Source: Halobacillus mangrovi
GTDB lineage: Bacteria; Bacillota; Bacilli; Bacillales; Halobacillaceae
Reading direction: 5' to 3'
DNA: 64,000 bases
NCBI RefSeq assembly: GCF_002097535.1
Contig: NZ_CP020772.1
Span: forward strand, 496,001-560,000
The position numbers and the translations under genes are program-made. Below the pieces are notes generated by a model. The model searched no databases. It saw nothing but the letters and a program-made list of their open reading frames with translations, and was not told the DNA's origin. Below, in pieces: positions 15,551 through 23,802 of the stretch (position 1 is the first letter of the stretch; every line of letters begins with the position of its first letter).

Positions 15551-17455
15551 ATGTTTACAAAAAATAAATACTTAAATAAAAACACTGCATTCAAATTGAT
15601 AGCATATGCCGTTGTCATCGGAATGTTTTGGTTAAAAATGAACTATATACAGAGCAATATTTTTACATTAAATGTTGAAAATGCGAATGAAGCTAGCATT
15701 CTAGCGTTCAATCCGCTAAGCAGCATTTTCTTAATCTTCGGGATTGGGATACTACTTGGTGGTCGTAGGGGGATGTTAGTGTCCTACATTCTAGGATCTT
15801 TGCTTCTTTACGTAAACATACTGTTCTACCGTGAGTACAATGATTTCATCACGATTCCTATGTTGAACCAGGTAGCGAACTTGGCTGGAATGGGAGGCAG
15901 CATTCAAACGATCCTTGAATTCAGTGACATCCTATTGTTTGTGGATGTTTTGATAGCCGCATTCTTGCTGTTCTATCTTAAGCCGCAACGATTGACCAGC
16001 TTTACACCTAAACGACGTGAAGGGATCATACTAGCTATCATTGCCATTCCATTGTTCATGGTCAACTTGCAATGGGCTGAACAAGAGCGTACAGATCTTC
16101 TTGAACGTACTTTCGACCGAAATATGCTTGTTAAATATATCGGCTTGATCAACTATCACGTGTATGATGCGGTTCTTCAAGGAAAGACCGAAATGAAGAA
16201 AACTCTGGCAGATAGTAACGAATTAGTACCTGTCATTAACTACATGAATGAGAATAAGCAGGAAGATAGCGATCGTCTCGAAGGTGTGGCTGAAGGGAAA
16301 AACGTGATTTTGCTTTCCCTTGAAAGTACACAGACGTTTGTTGTTGATAACAAACTGCACGGAGAAGAGTTGACTCCATATTTCAATGATTTGAAAGAAG
16401 AAGGTATTTACTTTGATAACTTCTACCACCAGGTCAAGCAGGGACGTACATCAGATTCTGAATTCCTTCTTGCGAATTCCATGTATCCTTTGAATCGTGG
16501 TGCGGTTTTCTTTACGCACTCAGGAAACGAATATGAAGGCCTGCCTTCTCTATTAAGTGAAAATGGCTATTTTACAAATGTAATGCATGCGAATGATAAG
16601 ACATTCTGGAACCGAAATGTCATGTACGATTCTTTAGGTTATGATGAGTTCTTCTCCAAAGAAGATTATGAAGTGACACCCGAGAAGTCACATGGCTGGG
16701 GCTATTTAGATGAATACTTTTTCTCTGACTCTTTAGACAAGATGAAAGAGATGGATAAGCCGTTTTACTCTAAAATGATTACACTCACAAACCATTATCC
16801 TTTCTCATTGCCAGAAGAGGAGAAGTTCATTGAGGAAGGCGAAACATCCAGTGGTACGCTGAACCGTTACTTCCAAACGATTCGTTATCAAGATGAAGCT
16901 TTGAAGCAATTTGTCGAGGAATTCAAGCAGTCTGAACTCTATGATAATACGATTCTAGTTATCTATGGAGACCACTTTGGAATTTCAGAAAATCACCAGG
17001 AAGCAATGGGTGAGTACCTTGGTAAGGAAATCAATGATTATGAACAGTTTCAATTGCAACGTGTTCCAATGCTGATTTATGGTAAAAGCATTGAAGCAGA
17101 GAAAAACCACACGGTAGGTGGTCAGGTCGACCTTCGTCCTACACTTACAAACTTGTTAGGCATTGAGGATTCTAACCCTGTACAATTCGGTCATGACTTG
17201 TTGGACAAAGACCGACGTGAGTTAATGATTACACGTGACGGCGATTTTGCGAGTGATGAATATGTTGGAATACAAGGGGTTTGTTATGACAGAGAAACAG
17301 GTGAAGAAGTCGAAGCTGATTCCTGTGAGCCTGGATTTGAAGCAGCTCAGGAGGAGTTGAGCGTGTCTGACTCTGTTATCTATGGAGACCTGTTACGTTA
17401 TCTTGACGAAACCGAAATGGTTGATACGAAAGGTAAACAAAATAAAGAAGAATAG
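15551..17455 (+). CDS. ltaS: glycerol-phosphate lipoteichoic acid synthase
   Basis: 634 aa. Five N-terminal membrane helices (about 12-185), then an extracellular sulfatase-like domain. Catalytic Thr300 (VKQGRTSDSEF) and metal-binding Glu258 (LLSLEST) match the S. aureus LtaS numbering closely, and YGDHFGISE supplies the later Asp/His. It transfers glycerol phosphate from phosphatidylglycerol to build type I lipoteichoic acid. Monocistronic, with its own terminator. The C-terminus (about 575-634) is acidic and unstructured-looking, a possible adaptation to salt. Bacilli often have several paralogs; which one this is cannot be decided here. Confidence 0.93.
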   Translation: MFTKNKYLNKNTAFKLIAYAVVIGMFWLKMNYIQSNIFTLNVENANEASILAFNPLSSIFLIFGIGILLGGRRGMLVSYILGSLLLYVNILFYREYNDFITIPMLNQVANLAGMGGSIQTILEFSDILLFVDVLIAAFLLFYLKPQRLTSFTPKRREGIILAIIAIPLFMVNLQWAEQERTDLLERTFDRNMLVKYIGLINYHVYDAVLQGKTEMKKTLADSNELVPVINYMNENKQEDSDRLEGVAEGKNVILLSLESTQTFVVDNKLHGEELTPYFNDLKEEGIYFDNFYHQVKQGRTSDSEFLLANSMYPLNRGAVFFTHSGNEYEGLPSLLSENGYFTNVMHANDKTFWNRNVMYDSLGYDEFFSKEDYEVTPEKSHGWGYLDEYFFSDSLDKMKEMDKPFYSKMITLTNHYPFSLPEEEKFIEEGETSSGTLNRYFQTIRYQDEALKQFVEEFKQSELYDNTILVIYGDHFGISENHQEAMGEYLGKEINDYEQFQLQRVPMLIYGKSIEAEKNHTVGGQVDLRPTLTNLLGIEDSNPVQFGHDLLDKDRRELMITRDGDFASDEYVGIQGVCYDRETGEEVEADSCEPGFEAAQEELSVSDSVIYGDLLRYLDETEMVDTKGKQNKEE

Positions 17456-17467
17456 CTTCTATACTCG

Positions 17468-17505
17468 GCTTGCAGTGAAACCCAACGTTTCCTGCAAGCT
17501 TTTTT
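17468..17505 (+). terminator. rho-independent terminator of ltaS
   Basis: GCTTGCAG-T-GAAAC pairs with GTTTC-CTGCAAGC around a short loop, followed by six T. Confidence 0.9.
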
Positions 17506-17515
17506 GCGTTTAAAC

Positions 17516-18070
17516 CATTCAACTATATAGCAGGATTCTGAAAGACTCGACATCTACATAATTTCGGTTAGGCGGTTTCCGTTAAAATGACAAGTGCTTG
17601 GAGATCCGGGAAATGGCTTGCTTTCCGTGGGCATGCGCTGAGTCTCCTCGAGCTATCAACTCTCCGGGGGCTCATCTGTCATGCTCATCCCACAGGAGTC
17701 TCACCATTTCCCGGACCTCCTTAAGATTATTTGGAAAAACGGAAACTCCTTTGAAAGATGTAGGCCAACGACATCTTTACATTCATTTACATAGTGGTCA
17801 TACGCTGTAGTGACTTTTGATAGGTTTTGATATACCTAAGATCTCTGGATACTCACGCTGATATTAAATGGGTCCGTTCAGCACAAAATAGATGGGTTAG
17901 CTGGAAAACGGCGAGACTCCCGCGGGAGAAGGAGATAGGCGAGACCCCACAAGGAGCAAAGCGACTGAGGAGACTTGCCAGTTCCCCCGCAGGAAAGCGA
18001 GTCATTTTCCAGCCAAAACCCTATCTGTAATAACGTAACGGATCCCAGAAGGCCTCGAAATTGAGTATTC
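17516..18070 (+). repeat. composite hairpin repeat, copy 2
   Basis: Starts near ATTCAACTATATAGCAGGAT. Arm A (about 17599-17724) is closed by GGAGATCCGGGAAATGG and CCATTTCCCGGACCTCC. Arm B (about 17890-18016) begins GATGGGTTAGCTGGAAAACG and ends TCATTTTCCAGCC. Between them the words AAACGGAAAC and ATTAAATGGG are shared with copy 1. Same order and strand as copy 1, so the two form a direct repeat around bioY-ltaS. Confidence 0.8.
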
Positions 18071-18082
18071 ATGAGGCTATAA

Positions 18083-18151
18083 ATGAGTAATGAAACACCA
18101 ACAGGACTAATAATTGATAAACCTAAGAAAGGTAATGAACGTAAAGCATAA
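18083..18151 (+). CDS. possible 22-aa peptide ORF
   Basis: ATG AGT AAT... encodes 22 residues (MSNETPTGLIIDKPKKGNER then KA). Its TAA overlaps the ATG of the next tiny ORF (TAATG), which in turn overlaps yueI (ATGA). The chain of overlaps suggests translational coupling or remnants of a gene that preceded yueI. No good ribosome site is visible. Confidence 0.3.
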   Translation: MSNETPTGLIIDKPKKGNERKA

Positions 18152-18246
18152 TGGATGTGAGACAGCTTAGGGATGTCCTACAATTAGGGATAGGTGAAGA
18201 AGAGATGGAGAGAATAGAAACAGTAATGAGCGAGGTGGAACGATGA
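18151..18246 (+). CDS. possible 31-aa peptide ORF coupled to yueI
   Basis: 31 residues, MDVRQLRDVLQLGIGEEEME and so on, amphipathic and acidic, ending with an ATGA overlap on the yueI start. The site AAGAAAGG is 18 bases upstream, so coupling from the previous ORF would be needed. In B. subtilis a short gene (yueH) precedes yueI, but this one is much shorter and I cannot show relation. Confidence 0.4.
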   Translation: MDVRQLRDVLQLGIGEEEMERIETVMSEVER

Positions 18247-18695
18247 AAAAACCAGACGTTGAAGACTATTTACAGGAAGGCATTTATGGAAGCAGAGAAA
18301 CAAAACCATCAGAACGGAAAAGGTTTCTAGGCACTTTGCGTGAACGAATCGTTCTGATGCTGACAAAAGCTCAAGTGATGCAAGAAGCAGGGATGGATGA
18401 ATTATCACAACAAATGAGAGAACATAAAGATGCAAAGCTGCTGTTGAACGGTAAAGTCAGCTATCAATTTCGAAAACCATATTCCCGTCTAGCAGATCAA
18501 TACGGTATTCATACTACATCTGTCTCAGATCAGGAAACAGATACAGACGTAGGGGTATTACTGGTCGTAGACTACCCAATTGAAAAAGAAAAGATAGAGG
18601 TAGAAACTAATGAGCCTCCTTCTTCTGAGGAAGAATCGCAAGAAGATAAAGGATTGAAAAGAATTCTAAAATCTTTATTTAAAACCCCAAAGTGA
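18243..18695 (+). CDS. yueI: YueI family protein (DUF1694)
   Basis: 150 aa. The N-terminal two thirds fit the YueI family: VEDYLQEGIYGSRETKPSER, RFLGTLRERIVLMLTKAQV, AKLLLNGKVSYQ and a loop with DTDVGVLLVVDY. The fold is thought to resemble a ribosomal-protein L7Ae-like domain; function is unknown. The C-terminus is acidic and then basic (LKRILKSLFKTPK). Start ATG follows GAGCGAGGTGG and overlaps the preceding tiny ORF. Confidence 0.85.
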   Translation: MKKPDVEDYLQEGIYGSRETKPSERKRFLGTLRERIVLMLTKAQVMQEAGMDELSQQMREHKDAKLLLNGKVSYQFRKPYSRLADQYGIHTTSVSDQETDTDVGVLLVVDYPIEKEKIEVETNEPPSSEEESQEDKGLKRILKSLFKTPK

Positions 18696-18780
18696 GCTTT
18701 ATGTATTAGGGGTAATCTCGCGATGTATGAAGTGTGGGGAAATGGGCTCGTTTGAAATGCGGTCCTCTTTTATACAGAAA

Positions 18781-18813
18781 AAAGCAGATGCTCCTTTTAA
18801 GCATCTGCTTTTG
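18781..18813. terminator. bidirectional terminator between yueI and the sulfur operon
   Basis: Perfect stem AAAGCAGATGC/GCATCTGCTTT with T-rich tail on each strand. It ends both convergent units. Confidence 0.85.
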
Positions 18814-18840
18814 AATATTCGACTCTGTTAAATGCAAACC

Positions 18841-19617
18841 TTAAAAAATATCTGACCATACTTTTATAGTCGTGGCCAGGATAAGGAGAGCCAATACGGT
18901 CTGAAGTACTTTTGTATTGACTTTCTTACCTGCATTTGCACCTAGAGGAGCAGCGATCAGGCTTGCAACGACCATTATGGCTGCTGGGAAATATTCAACT
19001 TGCCCTGTAGTCACCTTTCCTACCGTAGCTCCAATAGAAGAGATGAGCGTTATGGCAAGAGAAGAAGCGATAGTCATACGTGTAGGGATTTTCAGTACGA
19101 CAAGCATGATAGGAACGAGTAAGAATGCTCCAGCTGCTCCTACAATTCCTGCACCAATACCTACAATAAGAGCTAGAGAGGCAGCCAGCCATCGATTGAA
19201 CTGAACTTCATCGAGCTTCTGATCGTCCAACCCTTTTTTAGGTACGAACATCATAATGGTGGCAATTAAAGCCAGAATTCCATAAACAATATTAATGCCG
19301 TTCTCTGACATGAAACGGGAACCATAACCTCCGATGAAGCTACCGATCAGGATACTGACTCCCATATATAAAATCAGCTGTTTATTAAGGTAACCACCCT
19401 TGCGATAAGCCCAGACACCGCCGATCGTTGCAAAAAATACTTGTACAGCACTAATGCCAGAGACTTCGTGGGCCGTGAAAGCTGTAAAACCTACGAGCGG
19501 GGGAATGTACAGGAGCATTGGGTATTTTATAATCGATCCCCCGATCCCTAACATTCCTGATACATAAGAACCTACGAATCCAATAAGAAATACTGTAATA
19601 ATTAAACCGAAATCCAT
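18841..19617 (-). CDS. TauE/SafE-family sulfur-compound exporter (YrkJ-like)
   Basis: 258 aa, about eight membrane helices in two repeats, with family motifs [15 protein letters not shown] near the start and [18 protein letters not shown] at the second repeat. Family members export sulfite, thiosulfate or similar anions; in this operon the likely cargo is a product of persulfide oxidation. Last gene of the cstR operon, equivalent in position to B. subtilis yrkJ. A hairpin lies between it and the tusA-like gene, so it may be expressed at a lower level than the rest. Confidence 0.88.
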   Translation of the reverse strand: MDFGLIITVFLIGFVGSYVSGMLGIGGSIIKYPMLLYIPPLVGFTAFTAHEVSGISAVQVFFATIGGVWAYRKGGYLNKQLILYMGVSILIGSFIGGYGSRFMSENGINIVYGILALIATIMMFVPKKGLDDQKLDEVQFNRWLAASLALIVGIGAGIVGAAGAFLLVPIMLVVLKIPTRMTIASSLAITLISSIGATVGKVTTGQVEYFPAAIMVVASLIAAPLGANAGKKVNTKVLQTVLALLILATTIKVWSDIF

Positions 19618-19633
19618 TTCAGCAACCTCCTTA

Positions 19634-19664
19634 AAAAAGGGAACCGTTCAAAGGTTCCCTTTTT
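19634..19664 (-). terminator. intra-operon hairpin before the TauE gene
   Basis: AAAAAGGGAACC/GGTTCCCTTTTT with a 7-base loop and T-rich tail on the minus strand, between the TusA-like and TauE-like genes. It would act as a full or partial terminator; no separate promoter for the TauE gene is obvious. Confidence 0.7.
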
Positions 19665-19670
19665 GACTAT

Positions 19671-19898
19671 TTAGCCTTTTTGAATCCAGAACTTGAATAC
19701 GCCATTTTCTTCTTCGTGTTGTAGAAGTTCGTGACCGCCAGACTTCGCCCATGCAGTAAGATCGCTTTTAGCACCTTGGTCAGTTGCGTGAATTTCCAGA
19801 ACATCTCCGCTATCTACTTCTTTCATCGCTTTCTTCGTTTTAACAATTGGCATTGGGCAAGCAAGTCCTGTTGCGTCTAGTACTTTTGTTACGTTCAT
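19671..19898 (-). CDS. TusA-like sulfur carrier (YrkI-like)
   Basis: 75 aa from the ATG at 19898, which has GGAGG at the right distance; a longer frame from 19934 does not. Carries the TusA signature ATGLACPMPIVKTKKAM with the sulfur-accepting Cys. It receives a persulfide sulfur and hands it to a partner. Position matches yrkI in B. subtilis, between the metallo-hydrolase and the exporter. Confidence 0.92.
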   Translation of the reverse strand: MNVTKVLDATGLACPMPIVKTKKAMKEVDSGDVLEIHATDQGAKSDLTAWAKSGGHELLQHEEENGVFKFWIQKG

Positions 19899-19973
19899 AT
19901 TAAATACCTCCAAATAAATAGTTATATTCTTCATATCTAAAATAGCTGCTAAGCTTTAAGAAAATAATGCGTT

Positions 19974-21104
19974 TTATCTGACTGCGCAACGGTTAGGTCC
20001 GATTTCCATTTCGCGTTGCTTTTCGTTGTCAGGGGTGATTTTACCCATATTTGTTTCACGAATTTCTTGATAAGCATTTGGCTGTGGCGGCAGGTTCTCT
20101 GTCACCATTTTTCTAAATTCATCTTGATCATCGATATTTAAACCATGGTTCTTTTCAAAAAGTGTACCTAGTTTCTCAGCGACAGTGCCATCCTCGTTCA
20201 TCTCATCCATAATCATGAAGTGAGCTGGAAGAACGACAAGCTCATCAGAGAGTTCTTTATAACGTGTATAAAGGGTTTCTCTTAGGTCCATTACCCAGTC
20301 TTCTGCTTTACCGGCAAGGTCTGGACGACCAATAGAATCCACGAATAGAATGTCGCCGGACATTAAGAATTGATCATCGACTACAAAAGAAGTAGAACCG
20401 ATGGTATGACCTGGTGAATAAAGTGCATTGATATCGATCGTAGTGTTTCCAATCGTTACTTTTTCACCATCTTCAAGTGGTTGGTAATCAAACGTTACTT
20501 CTCCTGCATCTTTCGGTGGCAGCCAATAAGTGGCACCGGTTGCTTCAGCAATTTTGCGCCCACCTGAAATGTGATCCGCGTGTAAGTGCGTATCAAAAAC
20601 GTGTGTGATGTTTACTCCCAATTTCTCTGCGAAATCTGTATAAGCATCAATCATACGTGTAGAATCGATAATTGCAGCTTCTCCGTTAGAGGTGACCATG
20701 TAGGAAAGGCAGCCCTTACCGATACGGACAAATTGGTACAGTTCGCCTCCATCATTCAAGTCACTTACTTTAATAGGCTCTAGGTGTTCACTCCACGCTT
20801 TCATGCCGCCTTCAAGAGAATAAACGTTGGTTACCCCCTCATCATTAAGCATCTCAGCAACCATTTGTGAAGATCCGCCTTTAGCACAAGCGACTACGAT
20901 CTCCTTATCTGATGGAAGTTGATCCATGATTTCTTCGACACCATCAAGCAATTCAAAATAAGGGATATTCAAGTATTCGAAGTTCTTACCTTCGATTTTC
21001 CAGTCGTTAAAATCATCTTCTGTTCGTACATCTAATAGAAACAGTTCTTCATTGTTAAGAACTTTCTTAGCCATTTCTTTAACAGTCATTTCTTGTACTG
21101 CCAT
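19974..21104 (-). CDS. rhodanese-metallo-beta-lactamase fusion, probable persulfide dioxygenase (YrkH-like)
   Basis: 376 aa. N-terminal rhodanese domain (1-108) with [10 protein letters not shown] and active-site Cys73 ([11 protein letters not shown]). A metallo-beta-lactamase domain (about 118-350) follows with [11 protein letters not shown] (His173, His175, Asp177, His178), [10 protein letters not shown] and the late VLPAHF. This is the ETHE1-type persulfide dioxygenase fold, which oxidises thiol persulfide to sulfite with Fe(II) and O2. In S. aureus CstB the order is reversed (dioxygenase first), so this is the YrkH type. The protein ends NRCAVR, a near-terminal Cys. Confidence 0.9.
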   Translation of the reverse strand: MAVQEMTVKEMAKKVLNNEELFLLDVRTEDDFNDWKIEGKNFEYLNIPYFELLDGVEEIMDQLPSDKEIVVACAKGGSSQMVAEMLNDEGVTNVYSLEGGMKAWSEHLEPIKVSDLNDGGELYQFVRIGKGCLSYMVTSNGEAAIIDSTRMIDAYTDFAEKLGVNITHVFDTHLHADHISGGRKIAEATGATYWLPPKDAGEVTFDYQPLEDGEKVTIGNTTIDINALYSPGHTIGSTSFVVDDQFLMSGDILFVDSIGRPDLAGKAEDWVMDLRETLYTRYKELSDELVVLPAHFMIMDEMNEDGTVAEKLGTLFEKNHGLNIDDQDEFRKMVTENLPPQPNAYQEIRETNMGKITPDNEKQREMEIGPNRCAVR

Positions 21105-21109
21105 TCCAT

Positions 21110-21125
21110 TTACCCCCTTAGGTAT
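21110..21125 (-). promoter_or_regulatory. weak CstR-like operator upstream of the dioxygenase gene
   Basis: TTACCCCCTTAGGTAT fits ATACC-N6-GGTAT with one half-site mismatch. It overlaps the G-rich ribosome site of the dioxygenase gene, so chance is possible. Confidence 0.35.
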
Positions 21126-21143
21126 ATTTTCGTTTAAAATTTT

Positions 21144-21713
21144 TTATTTGTTAAGTGAAGTTGTATCTCCAGACCATTCACTCATGCCTGGAACGACGTT
21201 ATAAACATTTTCAAAGCCTTTTTCTACAAGTTTTTGGGCTGCCATGTCGCTTCGGTTTCCTGTACGACACACAACATAAACTTTCTTAGAACGATCCAAT
21301 TCATCAGCGCGATCATCTAATTCGCCTAGTGGAATGGACGTTGCTTCAGGAATGTGCTCAAATGCATATTCCGCAGATTCACGCACATCCAAAATTAGTG
21401 CATTTTCATCAGAACGAACATTTTGCAGTTCTTCATTATTTACAACTTTGTCATGTTTTGTTTCTTGAGAGTCTTCATCACTAGCTTTTCGTACATAGTG
21501 CTTCAGAACATCTCCTTCTTCAACTGTGCCAAGGTACTGGTGGCCAGCACTTTTAGCCCATGCAGCTAGATCTGCTTTAGAGCCTTTGTCTGTTGCAAGC
21601 ACCTCAAGTACCTGACCTGCTTCAATATCTTTCATTGATTTCTTTGTTTTCACAATCGGCATCGGGCAAGCAAGGCCCTTAGCATCTAATGAAAGGTCTG
21701 TTTTAATATCCAT
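21144..21713 (-). CDS. TusA-rhodanese fusion sulfurtransferase (YrkF-like)
   Basis: 189 aa. TusA domain (1-75) with KGLACPMPIVKTKKSM, a charged linker with DEDSQETKHD, then a rhodanese domain (about 92-189) with LILDVRESAEYAF and active-site loop YVVCRTGNRSDMA. The fusion can load sulfur on the rhodanese Cys and pass it to the attached carrier Cys. Same architecture and operon place as B. subtilis YrkF. Confidence 0.93.
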   Translation of the reverse strand: MDIKTDLSLDAKGLACPMPIVKTKKSMKDIEAGQVLEVLATDKGSKADLAAWAKSAGHQYLGTVEEGDVLKHYVRKASDEDSQETKHDKVVNNEELQNVRSDENALILDVRESAEYAFEHIPEATSIPLGELDDRADELDRSKKVYVVCRTGNRSDMAAQKLVEKGFENVYNVVPGMSEWSGDTTSLNK

Positions 21714-21731
21714 TGATCAACATCCTCCTAA

Positions 21732-21747
21732 TAACCCATGCGGGTAT
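21732..21747 (-). promoter_or_regulatory. CstR-like operator between the rhodanese and TusA-rhodanese genes
   Basis: TAACCCATGCGGGTAT matches ATACC-N6-GGTAT with a perfect right half and an altered left half. It lies in the 39-base gap between two genes of the operon. Confidence 0.4.
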
Positions 21748-21752
21748 GATTG

Positions 21753-22049
21753 TTATTTGGTTGGTCCTTCCCAGCTCATCATTCCGCCTTCCATATTGGT
21801 GACGTCATATCCTTTTTCTTCTAAAAGTTGTGTGGCACGGCCACTGCGTCCGCCTGATCGGCAAACCATAATATATTCTTTAGATGAATCCAGTTCATTT
21901 GCGCGAGTTTCAATGGAACCAAGAGGAATATGCTTCGCTCCAGGAATCATCCCTTGAGCGACTTCGTCATCTTCACGCACATCTACAATGTTCAACTCTT
22001 CTTCTTGTTCCAAAAGGTTTTTTACTTCATTTGCAGTTAAAGTTTTCAT
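21753..22049 (-). CDS. single-domain rhodanese
   Basis: 98 aa, cytoplasmic, one rhodanese domain: IVDVREDDEVAQG, PLGSIETRAN, active-site loop MVCRSGGRSGRATQ and final GGMMSWEG. A stand-alone sulfurtransferase added to the yrk-type operon; B. subtilis yrkEFHIJ has no gene at this position. GGAGG lies upstream of ATG. Confidence 0.92.
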   Translation of the reverse strand: MKTLTANEVKNLLEQEEELNIVDVREDDEVAQGMIPGAKHIPLGSIETRANELDSSKEYIMVCRSGGRSGRATQLLEEKGYDVTNMEGGMMSWEGPTK

Positions 22050-22065
22050 GTTCCTTTACCTCCTA

Positions 22066-22545
22066 TTAGATAAACAGGTTCACATTGCCGTCTTCAGCGT
22101 CTGCTAAATAAGCGGCTACACCAGCGTATTCAATTTCATCAAGCAATTCGTCTTTTTGAAGTCCAAGCAGGTCCATTGTCATTGTGCATGCCACAAGATT
22201 AATATCTTGTTCCTGCGCCATTTCGATAAGGTCAGGAAGCGGCATTGCATTATGCTTTTTCATGACGTCTTTGATCATTTTAGGACCGAATCCTGCAAAG
22301 TTCATTTTAGAGAGCCCCATTTTATCCGCACCGCGAGGCATCATCTTCCCGAACATTTTTTCCATAAACCCTTTTTTCGCAGTGATGGGTTCATCTTTTC
22401 TAAGAGCATTCAGCCCCCAGAACGTGTGAAAGATCGTTACTTCATGATCATACGCTGCTGCACCATTGGCAATGATATAAGCAGCCATCGCTTTATCATA
22501 ATCTCCGCTGAATAAAATAATATTTGTCTTTTTTGTTTCCGACAT
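22066..22545 (-). CDS. DsrE/DsrF/DrsH-like protein (YrkE-like)
   Basis: 159 aa. DsrE-like fold: TNIILFSGDYDKAMAAYIIA at the start, an expansion with KKGFMEKMFGKMMPRGADK, and VACTMTMDLLG with a conserved Cys near residue 125. Members bind or relay sulfane sulfur. First enzyme gene after cstR, like yrkE. A CstR-like operator lies just upstream at 22573-22588. Confidence 0.9.
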   Translation of the reverse strand: MSETKKTNIILFSGDYDKAMAAYIIANGAAAYDHEVTIFHTFWGLNALRKDEPITAKKGFMEKMFGKMMPRGADKMGLSKMNFAGFGPKMIKDVMKKHNAMPLPDLIEMAQEQDINLVACTMTMDLLGLQKDELLDEIEYAGVAAYLADAEDGNVNLFI

Positions 22546-22572
22546 GTAATCTCCTCCTTAATTTATATACAT

Positions 22573-22588
22573 ATACGGGCAAGGGTAT
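22573..22588 (-). promoter_or_regulatory. CstR-type operator between cstR and the DsrE gene
   Basis: ATACGGGCAAGGGTAT matches ATACC-N6-GGTAT at all but one half-site base, 28 bases upstream of the DsrE-like gene start. It may drive or modulate an internal promoter separate from that of cstR. Confidence 0.6.
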
Positions 22589-22606
22589 ATTGTTATTTAA
22601 AAAAAT

Positions 22607-22864
22607 TTATCTGCTTTTGACAAGCAATTGCACGGCCTCGTTAATGGAGTCCTCTTTATCTTGTGAATCATCGGCCTCTTGAATGCACTCCACAAGATTG
22701 GAGCTCACGACAAGACCAATCGTACGATCAATCGCACTTCTGGAAGCAGACAGCTGTGTGATGACGTCTTTGCAATCTTTTCCTTCATCCATCATTTTCA
22801 AGACGCCTCGCAGTTGTCCTTCTAAACGCTTCACTCTATTTCTCATAGCGTCATTATATTCCAT
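22607..22864 (-). CDS. cstR: CstR-type persulfide-sensing repressor (CsoR/DUF156 family)
   Basis: 85 aa, all-helical CsoR fold (RVKRLEGQLRGVLKMMDEGK). Cys31 (GKDCKDV) and Cys60 (NLVECI) are present, while the His that completes the Cu(I) site of CsoR is missing; the place reads SSNLVEC. The two-Cys pattern at 31 and 60 is that of CstR, which forms di-, tri- or tetrasulfide links with persulfides and then leaves DNA. The gene heads the sulfur operon behind a promoter with the 16-bp operator in its spacer, so it is autoregulated. Confidence 0.92.
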   Translation of the reverse strand: MEYNDAMRNRVKRLEGQLRGVLKMMDEGKDCKDVITQLSASRSAIDRTIGLVVSSNLVECIQEADDSQDKEDSINEAVQLLVKSR

Positions 22865-22920
22865 GGTATTGACCTCCTTTTGTGGAGTTTTTTAGGTCGC
22901 TGTTGACCAGCACATGAACA

Positions 22921-22949
22921 ATCATATACCCCATAAGGTATAATGTCAA
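22921..22949 (-). promoter_or_regulatory. autoregulated promoter of cstR with operator in the spacer
   Basis: On the minus strand: TTGACA (22949-22944), 17-bp spacer, TATGAT (22926-22921). The spacer contains ATACCCCATAAGGTAT (22926-22941, plus-strand reading), the 16-bp inverted repeat. The first 13 bases, TTGACATTATACC, are identical to the promoter at 1330. Confidence 0.85.
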
Positions 22950-23020
22950 CAGGTAAAACCAAAAAAATTTAGCATAAGGGGTTATACCTTTTGGAACCTT
23001 ATGACTAAAGGGGTGAGACA

Positions 23021-23743
23021 GTGGAATTATGGATGGATACAATTAAAGTACTTGGAAGGATTGTTACGATTCTCCCGTTATTATTATTTATTGGATTATT
23101 TATGGGTAAAAGATCGATTGGTGAATTACCCGTATTCGATTTCCTGGTTGTCCTTGTCTTGGGATCTGTGGTTGGCGCAGATATTGCTGATCCGAACATC
23201 AATCATATTCATACGGTAATTGCTATGATTGCTATAGCATTTGTGCAAAAGTTCGTCATCTGGAGCAAGCTTAAGAATAGGAAAATCGGAAAGCTTCTCA
23301 CTTTTGAGCCTACGATAGTGGTCTTTAAAGGTGAATTAATAGAAAGGAATTTACAGGACATCAATTATTCCATTGATAACATATTACAAATGTTACGAGA
23401 AAAAGAAGTTTTCCATATTCAAGATGTAGACATGGGGATTATTGAAGCCAATGGACGACTCTCTATTAAGTTAAGGTCTGGGAAAGAGCCAGTCACAAAA
23501 AAAGATATGAACATATATACAAGGGGTGGGGGGTATGAAGTTCCGGTGATCATGGATGGAGAGATTCAGACAGATATCTTATATAGAACGAATAAAGATG
23601 AAAAATGGCTTAAGCAACAATTAGATGAATATGGGGTATCAAATAGTAAGGATGTATTTTATGCGGCGATTTCCGATCAGGGAGAGTTTACATTGTTGAG
23701 AAAAGGGAAAGAGCAAGGGCCTCTTCCTCCTATACAGCATTAA
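23021..23743 (+). CDS. DUF421 (YetF-like) membrane protein
   Basis: 240 aa. Three N-terminal membrane helices (about 8-28, 37-55, 65-82) with FMGKRSIGELPVFDFLVVLV, then a cytoplasmic DUF421 domain including EPTIVVFKGELIERNLQ and FEIQDVDMGIIEANG-like segments. The start is GTG behind AAAGGGGTGAG. YetF/YrbG/YdfS-type proteins are common in spore formers; some affect germination or spore structure. Role here unknown. Divergent from cstR. Confidence 0.85.
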   Translation: MELWMDTIKVLGRIVTILPLLLFIGLFMGKRSIGELPVFDFLVVLVLGSVVGADIADPNINHIHTVIAMIAIAFVQKFVIWSKLKNRKIGKLLTFEPTIVVFKGELIERNLQDINYSIDNILQMLREKEVFHIQDVDMGIIEANGRLSIKLRSGKEPVTKKDMNIYTRGGGYEVPVIMDGEIQTDILYRTNKDEKWLKQQLDEYGVSNSKDVFYAAISDQGEFTLLRKGKEQGPLPPIQH

Positions 23744-23759
23744 GGAAGTCTTACCGGAA

Positions 23760-23802
23760 AAAGCAGGAGTGTACTTCAGAGGTAACCAACTCCTGTTTTT
23801 TA
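23760..23802 (+). terminator. rho-independent terminator of the DUF421 gene
   Basis: CAGGAGT pairs with ACTCCTG across an 18-base loop, followed by six T. Confidence 0.7.
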
